DNA from: an uncultured Dialister sp.
Lineage (GTDB): Bacteria > Bacillota > Negativicutes > Veillonellales > Dialisteraceae
Direction: 5' to 3'
DNA: 15,208 nt
NCBI RefSeq assembly: GCF_900538805.1
Contig: NZ_UPZP01000051.1
Span: forward strand, 1-15,208
The notes beneath the pieces were generated by a model. The model was not told where the DNA came from and made no database searches. It saw only the letters and a list, made by a program, of their open reading frames with translations. Made by a program: the position numbers and the translations under genes. Shown here piece after piece: positions 1 through 6,649 of this stretch (positions are counted from its first letter, which is position 1; each line of letters begins with the position of its first letter).

Positions 1-160
1 AAACGGCTTCCGTGTAAGGTCAAAAATGTCAGGTTTATTAATAGGAATCTAATTTACACAAGGAATTTTACACCCTCGTATTTCGTGGTAAAAGTTTTCA
101 TAAAACGTCAGAATCAGTTCTTATTATTTTATCACATCCCCCTGTTGTCTGCGTTCCATC

Positions 161-169
161 TGCTATAAT
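161..169 (+). promoter_or_regulatory. Extended -10 promoter for the glycosyltransferase gene
   Basis: TGC-TATAAT at 161-169 is a full extended -10 element (TGn then a consensus -10 hexamer), 43 nt before the start codon. No good -35 hexamer sits 16-18 bp upstream, which is common for extended -10 promoters. The upstream 1-160 is AT-rich and holds no gene that I can see. Confidence 0.55.
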
Positions 170-212
170 AAGGGCAGGTTTATCTTACGGTTGCTACAGC
201 AGGGAGAGGCAT

Positions 213-1388
213 ATGAATCTTTTACTGGCGGATCTTCATAAATTTGTAAACTACAGCGGCGGCATTGAGCATGTGCTGTCCCGCATGGCTTTTGCCATGG
301 AGGAAAAGGGGTATCACCTGTCGGTGGTCATGGCGGATGAAAAGGAGGGGGCTCCCTTTTATCCCTTTCCCAAGGACTGCCATTTCTACAATCTTTTTCA
401 CATGGCCGGCATGAAGCCGGTGCATATGGGTACCCTGGGAAAGGGTCTTCGGGAAATTACCCGCCTTTTCAGCAAGTCCGGCGCCAGGGAGCGGAATTAT
501 AAAATGCTTTCCGCCGCAGCGCCCCAGCTGGAGCGGGTGCTGGCTTTGGAGAAACCGGATGTGATTATTTCCTTCCGGGAGCCTACGGGCCGTCTGCTGC
601 TGGAGGGGCTGGATGTGAAGGTGCCCGTGGTTTCCATGCTTCATAATGACCCCGATGAAATTTTTGCCCACGCGCCGGCGAAGGAAATAAAAGCGCTGGA
701 AAAGAGTGCCCGTATCCAGGCCCTCATGCCGTCTTTCATCCAAAAGGCGGAGAAATATCTCCATCATGACCATTTCGTCTACATTCCCAACGCCGTGTCC
801 ATTCCTGCCGTCTCCGCCCGGCCCGGGGCCAACCGCAAAATCCACACCATCACCAATGTGGGCCGTGTCACCGGCCGCACCAAAAGGCAGCATCTGCTGG
901 TGGAGGCCTTTACCCTCCTGGCAAAGGATTTCCCGGACTGGCAGGTCTGCCTCTGGGGCGACACCTATGACAAAACCTATGTTGCCACCCTGAAGGGCAT
1001 GATTAAGAAGGCCGGGCTGGAAAGCCGGGTGCTTCTCAAGGGCACCACAAAGGATATGGCTTCTGTGTGGAAGGAAACGGATATTTTCGCCTTTCCCAGC
1101 CATCATGAAGGATTCCCCCTGGCCCTTACCGAAGCCATGGGCGTAGGCATTCCGGCGGTGGGATACAGGAGCTGCCCGGCGGTGAACGAGCTGATTCATG
1201 ACGGTGAGGATGGATACCTCACAGAAGACGGCGCCGCCCCCTTGGCAGAGGCCCTCCGAAAGCTCATGGAAGATGGCGATAAAAGGGCTGCCTTCGGCAA
1301 AAGGGCCAAGGAAAATATGAAGCCCTTCGCTCCGGAAGTGGTATGGGATGAATGGGACCGGCTGATATGGGAGGTTTTGGGAGAATAG
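213..1388 (+). CDS. GT4-family glycosyltransferase
   Basis: This is a 391-aa retaining glycosyltransferase of the GT-B fold, family GT4, which moves a sugar from a nucleotide-sugar donor to a growing glycan such as LPS core, capsule or exopolysaccharide at the cytoplasmic membrane face. The N-terminal Rossmann half carries the glycine pair at residues 16-17 (SGGIEHVL). The C-terminal donor-binding half begins near the NVGR motif (215-218) and contains the EGFPLALTE signature (299-307), the family's E-x7-E motif, followed by the usual GIPAVGY strand. No signal peptide or membrane span is visible. The ATG is well placed behind AGGGAG (201-206). It stands alone: a hairpin repeat follows 3 nt after the stop, and the next gene is about 580 nt away, so no operon partner shows the acceptor. 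Family assignment is secure; the sugar and acceptor are unknown. Confidence 0.9.
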   Translation: MNLLLADLHKFVNYSGGIEHVLSRMAFAMEEKGYHLSVVMADEKEGAPFYPFPKDCHFYNLFHMAGMKPVHMGTLGKGLREITRLFSKSGARERNYKMLSAAAPQLERVLALEKPDVIISFREPTGRLLLEGLDVKVPVVSMLHNDPDEIFAHAPAKEIKALEKSARIQALMPSFIQKAEKYLHHDHFVYIPNAVSIPAVSARPGANRKIHTITNVGRVTGRTKRQHLLVEAFTLLAKDFPDWQVCLWGDTYDKTYVATLKGMIKKAGLESRVLLKGTTKDMASVWKETDIFAFPSHHEGFPLALTEAMGVGIPAVGYRSCPAVNELIHDGEDGYLTEDGAAPLAEALRKLMEDGDKRAAFGKRAKENMKPFAPEVVWDEWDRLIWEVLGE

Positions 1389-1480
1389 GGAGACCGCTCT
1401 GCGGTCTGGGTTCAAAGGGTTCAAAGGGGAAGGTGGCCAGCCCCTGCGGGGCTGGAGGTTATGGCCGCCTGCGGCGGCGG
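1389..1480 (+). repeat. Hairpin modules with GGTTC linkers behind the glycosyltransferase
   Basis: Three perfect hairpins lie in a row: AGACCGC-TCT-GCGGTCT (1391-1407), CCAGCCCC-TGC-GGGGCTGG (1437-1455) and GCCGCC-TGC-GGCGGC (1464-1478). They are joined by GGTTCAAAGG-like linker. The first begins 3 nt after the stop codon. No T-tract follows, so they are not classic intrinsic terminators. They belong to the window-wide family of short hairpins with changing stems. Confidence 0.75.
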
Positions 1481-1517
1481 GTTGTGTAGAAGGGTTGTGT
1501 TCGCTTTCGCTCATGGG

Positions 1518-1657
1518 ATGCTGCCGCAGGCAGCATATATAACTCCCTTTGAACCAGCCCGCTCTGTGGGCGGAACCGGAGCCGTCCAGGGCGTGAGCCC
1601 GATGTCGGCTTGAACCCGGGCGCCGAAGGCGCCTGAACCCCCTTGCATTCGGGAATA
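1518..1657. repeat. ~140-bp interspersed element, copy A
   Basis: It starts with an 8-bp hairpin (ATGCTGCC-GCA-GGCAGCAT, 1518-1536), then AACTCCCTTTGAACC, a CCCGC/GCGGG-type hairpin, a variable middle, GGGCGCC-GAA-GGCGCC, and ends TTGCATTCGGGAATA. Closely similar sequence occurs at 11983-12120 and 13580-13716, with a truncated copy at 9869-9903. The middle segment differs most between copies. No coding function is supported. Confidence 0.7.
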
Positions 1658-1667
1658 ATGTATGTAT

Positions 1668-1703
1668 GTCTGATGTCTGCCGTCTGACAGTCTGATGTCT
1701 TCC
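1668..1703. repeat. Heptamer tandem repeat (GTCTGAY units)
   Basis: Units read GTCTGAT, GTCTGCC, GTCTGAC, one spare A, GTCTGAT, GTCTTCC. The same heptamer returns near 1795-1815 and as a long array at 9921-10026. It resembles in style the short tandemly repeated repetitive sequences known from cyanobacteria. Confidence 0.6.
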
Positions 1704-1750
1704 CGCCGACCGGTATTTACCAGCGAAAGAGACACTAACGCCTTGTACCG

Positions 1751-1778
1751 AGATCCTTCGCTGCGCTCAGGATGACAG
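1751..1778. repeat. REP-like palindrome of the widespread CTTCGCTGCGCTC type
   Basis: The core CTTCGCTGCGCTCAGGATGACA is a repeat seen in many unrelated bacterial genomes; read on the minus strand it gives the familiar spurious peptide HPERSEGSR. A second, diverged copy lies inside the 59-bp array at 10639-10672. Confidence 0.65.
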
Positions 1779-1830
1779 ATGGGAGGCGGGAAGTCTGATG
1801 TCTGAATGTCTCCCTGTTTTCGGGAATACA

Positions 1831-1872
1831 GTCCAGCGTACAGCGGACAGCGGTAAGCGGATAGCAGATAGC
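1831..1872. repeat. Heptamer tandem repeat (NNNNAGC units)
   Basis: Six consecutive 7-mers end in AGC: GTCCAGC, GTACAGC, GGACAGC, GGTAAGC, GGATAGC, AGATAGC. Related runs occur at 4534-4554 and 6381-6408. The run ends about 45 nt before the extended -10 of the next gene. Confidence 0.6.
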
Positions 1873-1917
1873 AGACAATCTCAATTCTCAAACCGGTGGC
1901 AGTCCTTGCTTATAAAT

Positions 1918-1926
1918 TGATATAAT
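1918..1926 (+). promoter_or_regulatory. Extended -10 promoter of the pilus motor genes
   Basis: TGA-TATAAT (1918-1926) is a consensus extended -10 element, 43 nt ahead of the ATPase start codon, the same distance as at the glycosyltransferase promoter. There is no clear -35 at normal spacing. It would drive the ATPase and the PilT-like gene 5 nt behind it. Confidence 0.5.
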
Positions 1927-1968
1927 AGAATAAAACCATTTCTTTGCGATTCTCTATGGGAGGATAGT

Positions 1969-3144
1969 ATGGAGGAAATCAGGACAGGTTCGGCGGAAAG
2001 GGTGCTGGAACGGATTCTGGAATGTGCGGTGTCAGAGGGAGCCAGTGATATTCATATGGAGCCCCAGGCGTCCATGGTGCGGGTGCGGTTCCGTGAAGAC
2101 GGCGTGCTTTATGAGCGGTTCCACCTTCCCTTGCCCATGCTCCCCGGTCTTTCGGTGCGGTCCAAGGTCATCGGCCACATGAATGTGGGCGAGAGCCGGC
2201 TGCCCCAGGACGGGAGCTGCAGCACTTCATTCGACGGTGTGCCCTATGATCTCCGTATTTCTATCCTCCCCTCTTTATATGGAGAAACCATAGTCATCCG
2301 CCTCCTGTCGGGGCAGGTGGATTTCATAGAGAAGAACGAGCTGGGCATGCTCCCCATGCAGGAGGCGGTTTTCCGGAAATGCCTTGCCGGAAAAAGCGGC
2401 ATGATTCTCACCGCCGGCCCCACGGGCAGCGGAAAGACGTCCACCCTTTATGCAGCCCTTAAAATGCTGAACAAAGAGGGGGTAAGCATTATTTCCGTGG
2501 AGGATCCGGTGGAGTACCGCCTGCCGGGGGTAACCCAGGTGCAGGTGAATGAAAAGGCAGGGCTTACCTTTGAGAAGGGCCTCCGTTCCATTGTGCGGCA
2601 GGATCCGGATATTGTGATGATCGGGGAAATCCGTGACCGGGAGACGGCGGAAATCGCGGTGCACGCCGCCTTGACCGGGCACCTGGTGCTTTCCACCATC
2701 CATACAAACCATGCCTCCGACGCGCCGCTTCGTCTCATGGATATGGGCATTGCCCCCTACCTTCTTTCCGCTTCTCTGTCCCTGGTCATGGCCCAGCGGC
2801 TGGCAGGCCGGCTCTGTCCCCGCTGCCGCGAGCCCCAGATCCTTACGGCAGAGGAGCAGCAGGCCCTGGGACTGTCGGAGACATATAAAGGGGCCGCGGT
2901 GTATCGAAGGAAAGGATGTAAAGCCTGCCATGAAGGTCTCAGGGGACGCACCGGCGTTTTTGAAATGATTTCCATAGGGCGTAAGGAACGGGACATCATC
3001 CACCACGGCTTTTCCGCCCACCGGTTCCGGGAATGCATGAAACGCCAGGGCCAGCCCTCCATGGGAGAAGCGGCCCTCACCCTCATGACGGAAGGTGTGA
3101 TAACGCCGCAGGAAGCGTCCATGATTGCTGCAGGGGAGGATTGA
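1969..3144 (+). CDS. pilB: PilB/GspE-like assembly ATPase (short form)
   Basis: This is a 391-aa cytoplasmic ATPase of the GspE/PulE/PilB family, which powers pilin or pseudopilin assembly through the inner-membrane platform protein. Seen in order: the ASDIHMEP motif of the N2 domain (25-32), Walker A GPTGSGKT (150-157), the Asp box VEDPVEY (177-183), Walker B IVMIGEIRD, the His box GHLVLSTIHT (237-246), and the zinc-binding tetracysteine CPRC (283-286) plus CKAC (317-320), which marks GspE/PilB rather than PilT. Classical PilB proteins are about 560 aa; this one lacks the N-terminal N1/MshEN region and in length resembles ComGA of competence systems. The SD GGGAGGA (1958-1964) fixes the start. 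It is followed 5 nt later by a PilT-like gene, suggesting one transcript. Assembly ATPase is secure; type IV pilus versus competence pseudopilus cannot be decided here. Confidence 0.92.
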   Translation: MEEIRTGSAERVLERILECAVSEGASDIHMEPQASMVRVRFREDGVLYERFHLPLPMLPGLSVRSKVIGHMNVGESRLPQDGSCSTSFDGVPYDLRISILPSLYGETIVIRLLSGQVDFIEKNELGMLPMQEAVFRKCLAGKSGMILTAGPTGSGKTSTLYAALKMLNKEGVSIISVEDPVEYRLPGVTQVQVNEKAGLTFEKGLRSIVRQDPDIVMIGEIRDRETAEIAVHAALTGHLVLSTIHTNHASDAPLRLMDMGIAPYLLSASLSLVMAQRLAGRLCPRCREPQILTAEEQQALGLSETYKGAAVYRRKGCKACHEGLRGRTGVFEMISIGRKERDIIHHGFSAHRFRECMKRQGQPSMGEAALTLMTEGVITPQEASMIAAGED

Positions 3145-3149
3145 TTTCT

Positions 3150-4151
3150 ATGGATATAGAAAAAATAATGACCGCCTATCCCGCCATGACGGATATCCAC
3201 GTGACCGAAGGAGAAACGGTATCCATCCGCGTCTATGGCGGTTTGAAGAAATTAAAGGAAACGGCGGATAACGATTTCTTTGCTTCCCTCTTCCACGATT
3301 TTCTGGGAGCGGAAAAGGAGGAGGAATGGGAGCGCCGCGGCTCCTGCGACGGCGGAGGCACCATAGGATCCTGCCGCCTCCGTATCCACCTATACCACTC
3401 CTTCGGGCGGAAGGCGGCGGCCCTCCGCATCCTGCCCTCCCTGTCGGACCTGTCTCCAGATCCCGACAGGGAATGGATAGAAAAAACCGCCGCCCTGGAG
3501 CACGGCCTGGTGCTGGTCACCGGTCCCTCCGGCAGCGGCAAGAGCACCACCCTGGCCCGCATCCTGTCCACCATAAACAGCCGCCGGCCCTGCCACATGG
3601 TGACCCTGGAGGACCCGGTGGAGTACGTGATTCCGTCGGACAAGGCGCTGGTGCACCAGCGGGAAGTGGGCGCCGATGTGCCGGATTTTGCCTCCGGCGT
3701 GCGGGACGCCCTCCGGGAGGACCCGGACGTCATCGCCCTGGGCGAGATGCGGGACAGCGAAACCATTTCCGCTGCCCTCACCGCCGCCGAGACCGGCCAC
3801 CTGGTGCTGGGCACCCTCCACACCACCCGGGCCGCCGACTCCATCGGCCGCATCATCCACGCCTTCCCTGCCGACAGGCAGGAGGAAATCCGGAGCCTCC
3901 TCTCCGCCACCCTCCGCTCCGTCTCCTCCCAGCGCCTCTACCGCACCGGAAAAGACACCTTCCTCCTCCGTGAAATCCTCACCAACATCCCCGCCACCGC
4001 CCACCTCATCCGGGAAGGCAAGGAAGCCCAGATTCCTTCCTACATGGAAATGGGACTTCACCAGATGAGAACCATGAAACAGGCCGCCTACGGGCTGAAG
4101 GGCCTGTCGGAGCGGGAACGGGACAAGATGATGAGGATACTGGAATTGTAG
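3150..4151 (+). CDS. pilT: PilT-like pilus retraction ATPase
   Basis: This 333-aa ATPase is of the PilT type, which depolymerises type IV pili to drive twitching and DNA uptake. Motifs seen: Walker A GPSGSGKS (125-132), Asp box LEDPVEY (153-159), Walker B VIALGEMRD, His box GHLVLGTLHT (216-225) and the C-terminal LIREGK (286-291), corresponding to the AIRNLIREGK retraction motif of PilT. The zinc tetracysteine is absent, as expected for PilT. The frame is open further upstream (to 3033), but the ATG at 3150 has the SD AGGGGAGGA (3132-3140) and lies 5 nt after the upstream stop, so it is the preferred start. The stretch after the His box (near SSQRLYRTGKD) looks shorter than in classical PilT, about 345 aa. 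A hairpin repeat block starts 4 nt after the stop. Confidence 0.9.
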   Translation: MDIEKIMTAYPAMTDIHVTEGETVSIRVYGGLKKLKETADNDFFASLFHDFLGAEKEEEWERRGSCDGGGTIGSCRLRIHLYHSFGRKAAALRILPSLSDLSPDPDREWIEKTAALEHGLVLVTGPSGSGKSTTLARILSTINSRRPCHMVTLEDPVEYVIPSDKALVHQREVGADVPDFASGVRDALREDPDVIALGEMRDSETISAALTAAETGHLVLGTLHTTRAADSIGRIIHAFPADRQEEIRSLLSATLRSVSSQRLYRTGKDTFLLREILTNIPATAHLIREGKEAQIPSYMEMGLHQMRTMKQAAYGLKGLSERERDKMMRILEL

Positions 4152-4340
4152 ATGACACGCCTTCGGAGTGAAGGTTGACGGCCCTGGCGGGCCGAAGGTT
4201 CTTAAGGTTCTAAAGTTTGACAGCGGCTTTGCCGCTGAGGGGTGTGGTGGCGGCTGTGGGGCCACTGCGTGGCCCGGGTTCAAAGGGTTCAGAAGGTTCA
4301 AAGGGTGCAAAGGGTGCGGTATCGCCCTTCGGGCGATAAA
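4152..4340 (+). repeat. Hairpin module block between pilT and pilC
   Basis: Five hairpins follow each other: CACGCC-TTC-GGAGTG with one mismatch (4156-4170), CGGCCC-TGGC-GGGCCG (4179-4194), CAGCGGC-TTT-GCCGCTG (4221-4237), GGGCCAC-TGC-GTGGCCC (4259-4275) and TATCGCCC-TTC-GGGCGATA (4320-4338). Linkers include GGTTCTTAAGGTTCTAAAG and runs of GGTTCAAAG/GGTTCAGAA. Stems differ but pairing is kept. The remaining part up to 4574 holds an octamer run and a short heptamer run and no gene. Confidence 0.75.
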
Positions 4341-4432
4341 TTTTATAATCAGCGTTACGTGCTTACCTTCCCGCCCTACGCGTCATTCTGATCCCGGGCG
4401 AATCCTGGTACATGTAGATAGTGACACTTACT

Positions 4433-4464
4433 AGTCCACTAGTTCACTAGCTCACTAGTCCACT
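4433..4464. repeat. Octamer tandem repeat, 4 units (AGYYCACT)
   Basis: Four consecutive 8-mers: AGTCCACT, AGTTCACT, AGCTCACT, AGTCCACT. It is the same family as the 27-unit array at 6418-6633. It lies about 110 nt upstream of pilC. CTAG, a rare tetranucleotide in most bacteria, recurs at the unit joints. Confidence 0.75.
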
Positions 4465-4533
4465 AAAGAATCCCGGTCACTCTAAGCGGCGCGAAGAATC
4501 TCGGTACGCAGAGCATTTGAGACAATCAGCATT

Positions 4534-4554
4534 ACATAGCGGATGGCAGGCAGC
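4534..4554. repeat. Short degenerate heptamer run
   Basis: Three degenerate 7-mers, ACATAGC, GGATGGC and AGGCAGC, sit just upstream of the pilC SD. They resemble the NNNNAGC heptamers at 1831-1872 and 6381-6408. The short length makes this a weak call on its own. Confidence 0.35.
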
Positions 4555-4574
4555 AAAAGGACAAGGAGCAAGCC

Positions 4575-5765
4575 ATGAAGGAATTTATCTTTAAAGCCTA
4601 CAGCGACGACGGCTCTGTCATAGAGGACAGTGTGCAGGCGGAGTCGCAGCGGGAGGCGGCGGCGGAAATTTTTGCACGGGAGCTCCATCTCATTCATCTG
4701 GAGGAAAAGAAGGAGCCCGCCTCCCTTTTTTCATGGAGCCGTCCCTTCAGCTCCCGGCAGAAGCTCGCTCTTTTTGCGGAAGAGTGGGCATCCCTCCTTG
4801 ATGCGGGGCTCACCATGACCGATTCCATTTCCCTTCTGGAAAAGCAGATGGATAAAAAAGAAAGGGCCCTCCTTTCTTCCATCAGAAAAACCATTTCCAC
4901 CGGCCACGGCGTAGGCGAGAGTTTTGAAAGGGCCCGCTGCTTTCCGCCCTTCTTCCTCTCCCTCCTGTCGGTGGGAGAGCTGTCGGGCACCCTGCCGGAG
5001 GAGCTGCACCGTCTCTCCCGGTACTACCTGAAGGAAGACCATTTCATCAAATCCATTGAAGGCGCCCTGGCCTATCCCCTCTTCGTTACCTTCTTTGCCC
5101 TCTGTCTCTTCATCGTTATCCTGACCTTCATCCTCCCCTCCTTCGCCCTCCTCTTTGACTCCCTTTCCATCCCCTTCCCGCCGGCCGCGTCCCTGGCCCT
5201 GTCCCTGGGGCTCTGGCTGAAGAACTATGGGCTCTATCTGGCGGGAGCTCTCCTTTTTTCCATCACAGGGGCCATCCTTTTCTTTTATTCAAAACAGGGC
5301 AGGGAAATGGGCCACAGCCTGCTGTACCGTTCCCGTTTCTACCGGCGCCTCCTTCTGGTCCGTTTCTGCGCCGCCCTCTCCGCCCTCCTGGAAAGCGGCC
5401 GCACCCTTTCCGAATCCCTCCGGGACTCCCGGGATGTGCTGGGAAATCGGGATGCCCAAAGGGCCCTCTCCTTTGTGGCGGACCATCTGGAAAGGGGAGA
5501 GGATTTCCCTGATGTCCTGGAGAGAAGCGGCTTCTCCCTCCCCCTGGTGCACCACCTCTGCCGGGTGGGCATGGAAAGCGGCGAACTCCCCCGCTTCCTC
5601 AGGCAGGCAGAGGGAATACTCACCCACGAGACGGAACGTAAAATCCGCCGCTTCCGGGCCATCCTGGAGCCCTCCCTTCTCCTCTTCACCGGCGCCGTCA
5701 CCGCCCTCATGGTCTTCTCCGTCATGCTCCCCGTCTTCCAGGCAGCAGGGGCCCATATGGGATGA
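4575..5765 (+). CDS. pilC: PilC/GspF-like inner-membrane platform protein
   Basis: This 396-aa polytopic protein of the T2SF family is the platform on which the assembly and retraction ATPases act. The N-terminal 45 residues match the usual PilC cap (FIFKAYSDDG... then an A-x-S-like helix). Two T2SF repeats follow, about residues 62-185 and 260-386, each with the family hallmark: GELSGTL (134-140) and GMESGELPR (332-340). Hydrophobic spans lie near 168-190, 205-238 and 365-388. Length is typical (about 400 aa). The SD AAGGAG (4563-4568) is 6 nt from the ATG. It is separated from pilT by about 420 nt of repeats, so it may be read from its own promoter, which I could not identify. Pilin genes that normally follow are absent; a hairpin repeat starts 2 nt after the stop. 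Confidence 0.92.
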   Translation: MKEFIFKAYSDDGSVIEDSVQAESQREAAAEIFARELHLIHLEEKKEPASLFSWSRPFSSRQKLALFAEEWASLLDAGLTMTDSISLLEKQMDKKERALLSSIRKTISTGHGVGESFERARCFPPFFLSLLSVGELSGTLPEELHRLSRYYLKEDHFIKSIEGALAYPLFVTFFALCLFIVILTFILPSFALLFDSLSIPFPPAASLALSLGLWLKNYGLYLAGALLFSITGAILFFYSKQGREMGHSLLYRSRFYRRLLLVRFCAALSALLESGRTLSESLRDSRDVLGNRDAQRALSFVADHLERGEDFPDVLERSGFSLPLVHHLCRVGMESGELPRFLRQAEGILTHETERKIRRFRAILEPSLLLFTGAVTALMVFSVMLPVFQAAGAHMG

Positions 5766-5767
5766 GA

Positions 5768-6003
5768 CACAGCGCTGCCGCGCTGTGAAGGTTCAGAGGG
5801 TTCAAAGGGTTCAAAGGGTTCAAAAGGTTCAAAGGGGAAGGTGGCCAGCCCCTGCGGGGCTGGAGGTTATGGCCGCCTGCGGCGGCGGGTTGTGTAGAAA
5901 AGGGCGACGGCCCTTTGGGCCAAGGGTTGTGGTATCGCCATTGGACACGCCTGCGGCGTGAGGGTTCAGAGGGTTCAGAAGGTTCAAAGGGTTCAGAGGG
6001 GAA
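5768..6003 (+). repeat. Hairpin modules and GGTTCARAG nonamer runs behind pilC
   Basis: It starts with CACAGCGC-TGCC-GCGCTGTG (5768-5787), then a run of GGTTCARAG-type 9-10 mers (5789-5838), a near-copy of the 1431-1480 double hairpin, CACGCC-TGC-GGCGTG near 5946-5960, and a second GGTTCARAG run (5961-6003). The first hairpin begins 2 nt after the pilC stop codon. Confidence 0.75.
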
Positions 6004-6325
6004 GGTATCGCCCTTCGGGTGCACAGCGAACATGATTGGCAGGAGCAAAGCGACGCACCAATCATAGTGAGTCGTTTCCCCTTTAGGGGCGATGAGTTTT
6101 ATAATTCCGCTCCTCGGAATGGAAAACCATACAACCGAGCTTCGCCCGCAGGGCGGTTCCCCGGTTTTATCATCATGGCGCCTTTCATTTTTAAAGGCGT
6201 CCACCACCGCTGCCGACAGGCAGCGTATATACTTGCGGCGGAGCCGCCACCACAACCCTCAGCCCTGAAAGGGCTGTCAAACCTTAGAACCTTCGGGGCG
6301 AAAGCCCCGTCAATCTTAAGAACCC
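6004..6325. repeat. Composite repeat region, no gene
   Basis: A TATCGCCC-TTC-GGG hairpin at 6006 is split by a ~70-nt cassette (about 6017-6085) that carries its own stem ATGATTGG (6032-6039) / CCAATCAT (6058-6065), and continues as GGGCGATGAG. Then comes the left terminus of the palindromic element found whole at 9519 and 13303 (6121 onward, quickly diverging). From about 6205 the hairpin modules run in the opposite orientation (loops read GCA/GAA, linkers AACCTTAGAACC). Confidence 0.6.
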
Positions 6326-6380
6326 TTTTATCCTCTGAACCCCCCCGTACGAGAATCCGGCATAACGGCACAGGGCCCGC

Positions 6381-6408
6381 GGCAAGCGGTCAGCCGACAG
6401 CCGATAGC
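6381..6408. repeat. Heptamer run next to the octamer array
   Basis: Four 7-mers, GGCAAGC, GGTCAGC, CGACAGC, CGATAGC, end 10 nt before the octamer array. Same family as 1831-1872. Confidence 0.5.
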
Positions 6409-6417
6409 GGCCCCACC

Positions 6418-6633
6418 AGCTCACCAGCTCACCAGCCCACCAGCCCACTAGCCCACCAGCCCACTAGCTCACTAGCCCACTAGCTCACCAGCTCACCAGC
6501 TCACCAGCTCACCAGCCCACCAGCCCACTAGCCCACTAGCCCACTAGCCCACTAGCCCACTAGTACACTAGCCCACTAGCCCACCAGCCCACCAGCCCAC
6601 TAGCCCACTAGCCCACTAGCCCACTAGTACACT
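6418..6633. repeat. 27-unit octamer minisatellite (AGYYCACY)
   Basis: Twenty-seven complete 8-mers without slippage. Types are AGCTCACC, AGCCCACC, AGCCCACT, AGCTCACT and, as units 19 and 27, AGTACACT. CACC types dominate the first half and CACT types the second half. The array ends 16 nt before the ATG of the HAD gene and 5 nt before its SD, so it forms the immediate upstream or 5'-UTR region. It may change length by slippage; that is inference. Confidence 0.9.
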
Positions 6634-6649
6634 ATATTAAGAGGTATTC

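Noticed and set aside
222..1514. 430-aa minus-strand frame opposite the glycosyltransferase
   Set aside because: Shadow frame in GC-rich codons; the plus-strand gene has complete GT4 motifs and an SD.
1511..1891. 126-aa minus-strand frame containing HPERSEGSR
   Set aside because: This peptide is a known by-product of a widespread REP-like repeat; the frame crosses several repeat families.
3390..4310. 306-aa minus-strand frame opposite pilT
   Set aside because: Shadow of the pilT gene; glycine- and valine-rich composition without any domain.
6019..6483. 154-aa frame ending in repeats of SPLAHQPT
   Set aside because: Crosses composite repeats and the octamer array; no SD and no conserved part.
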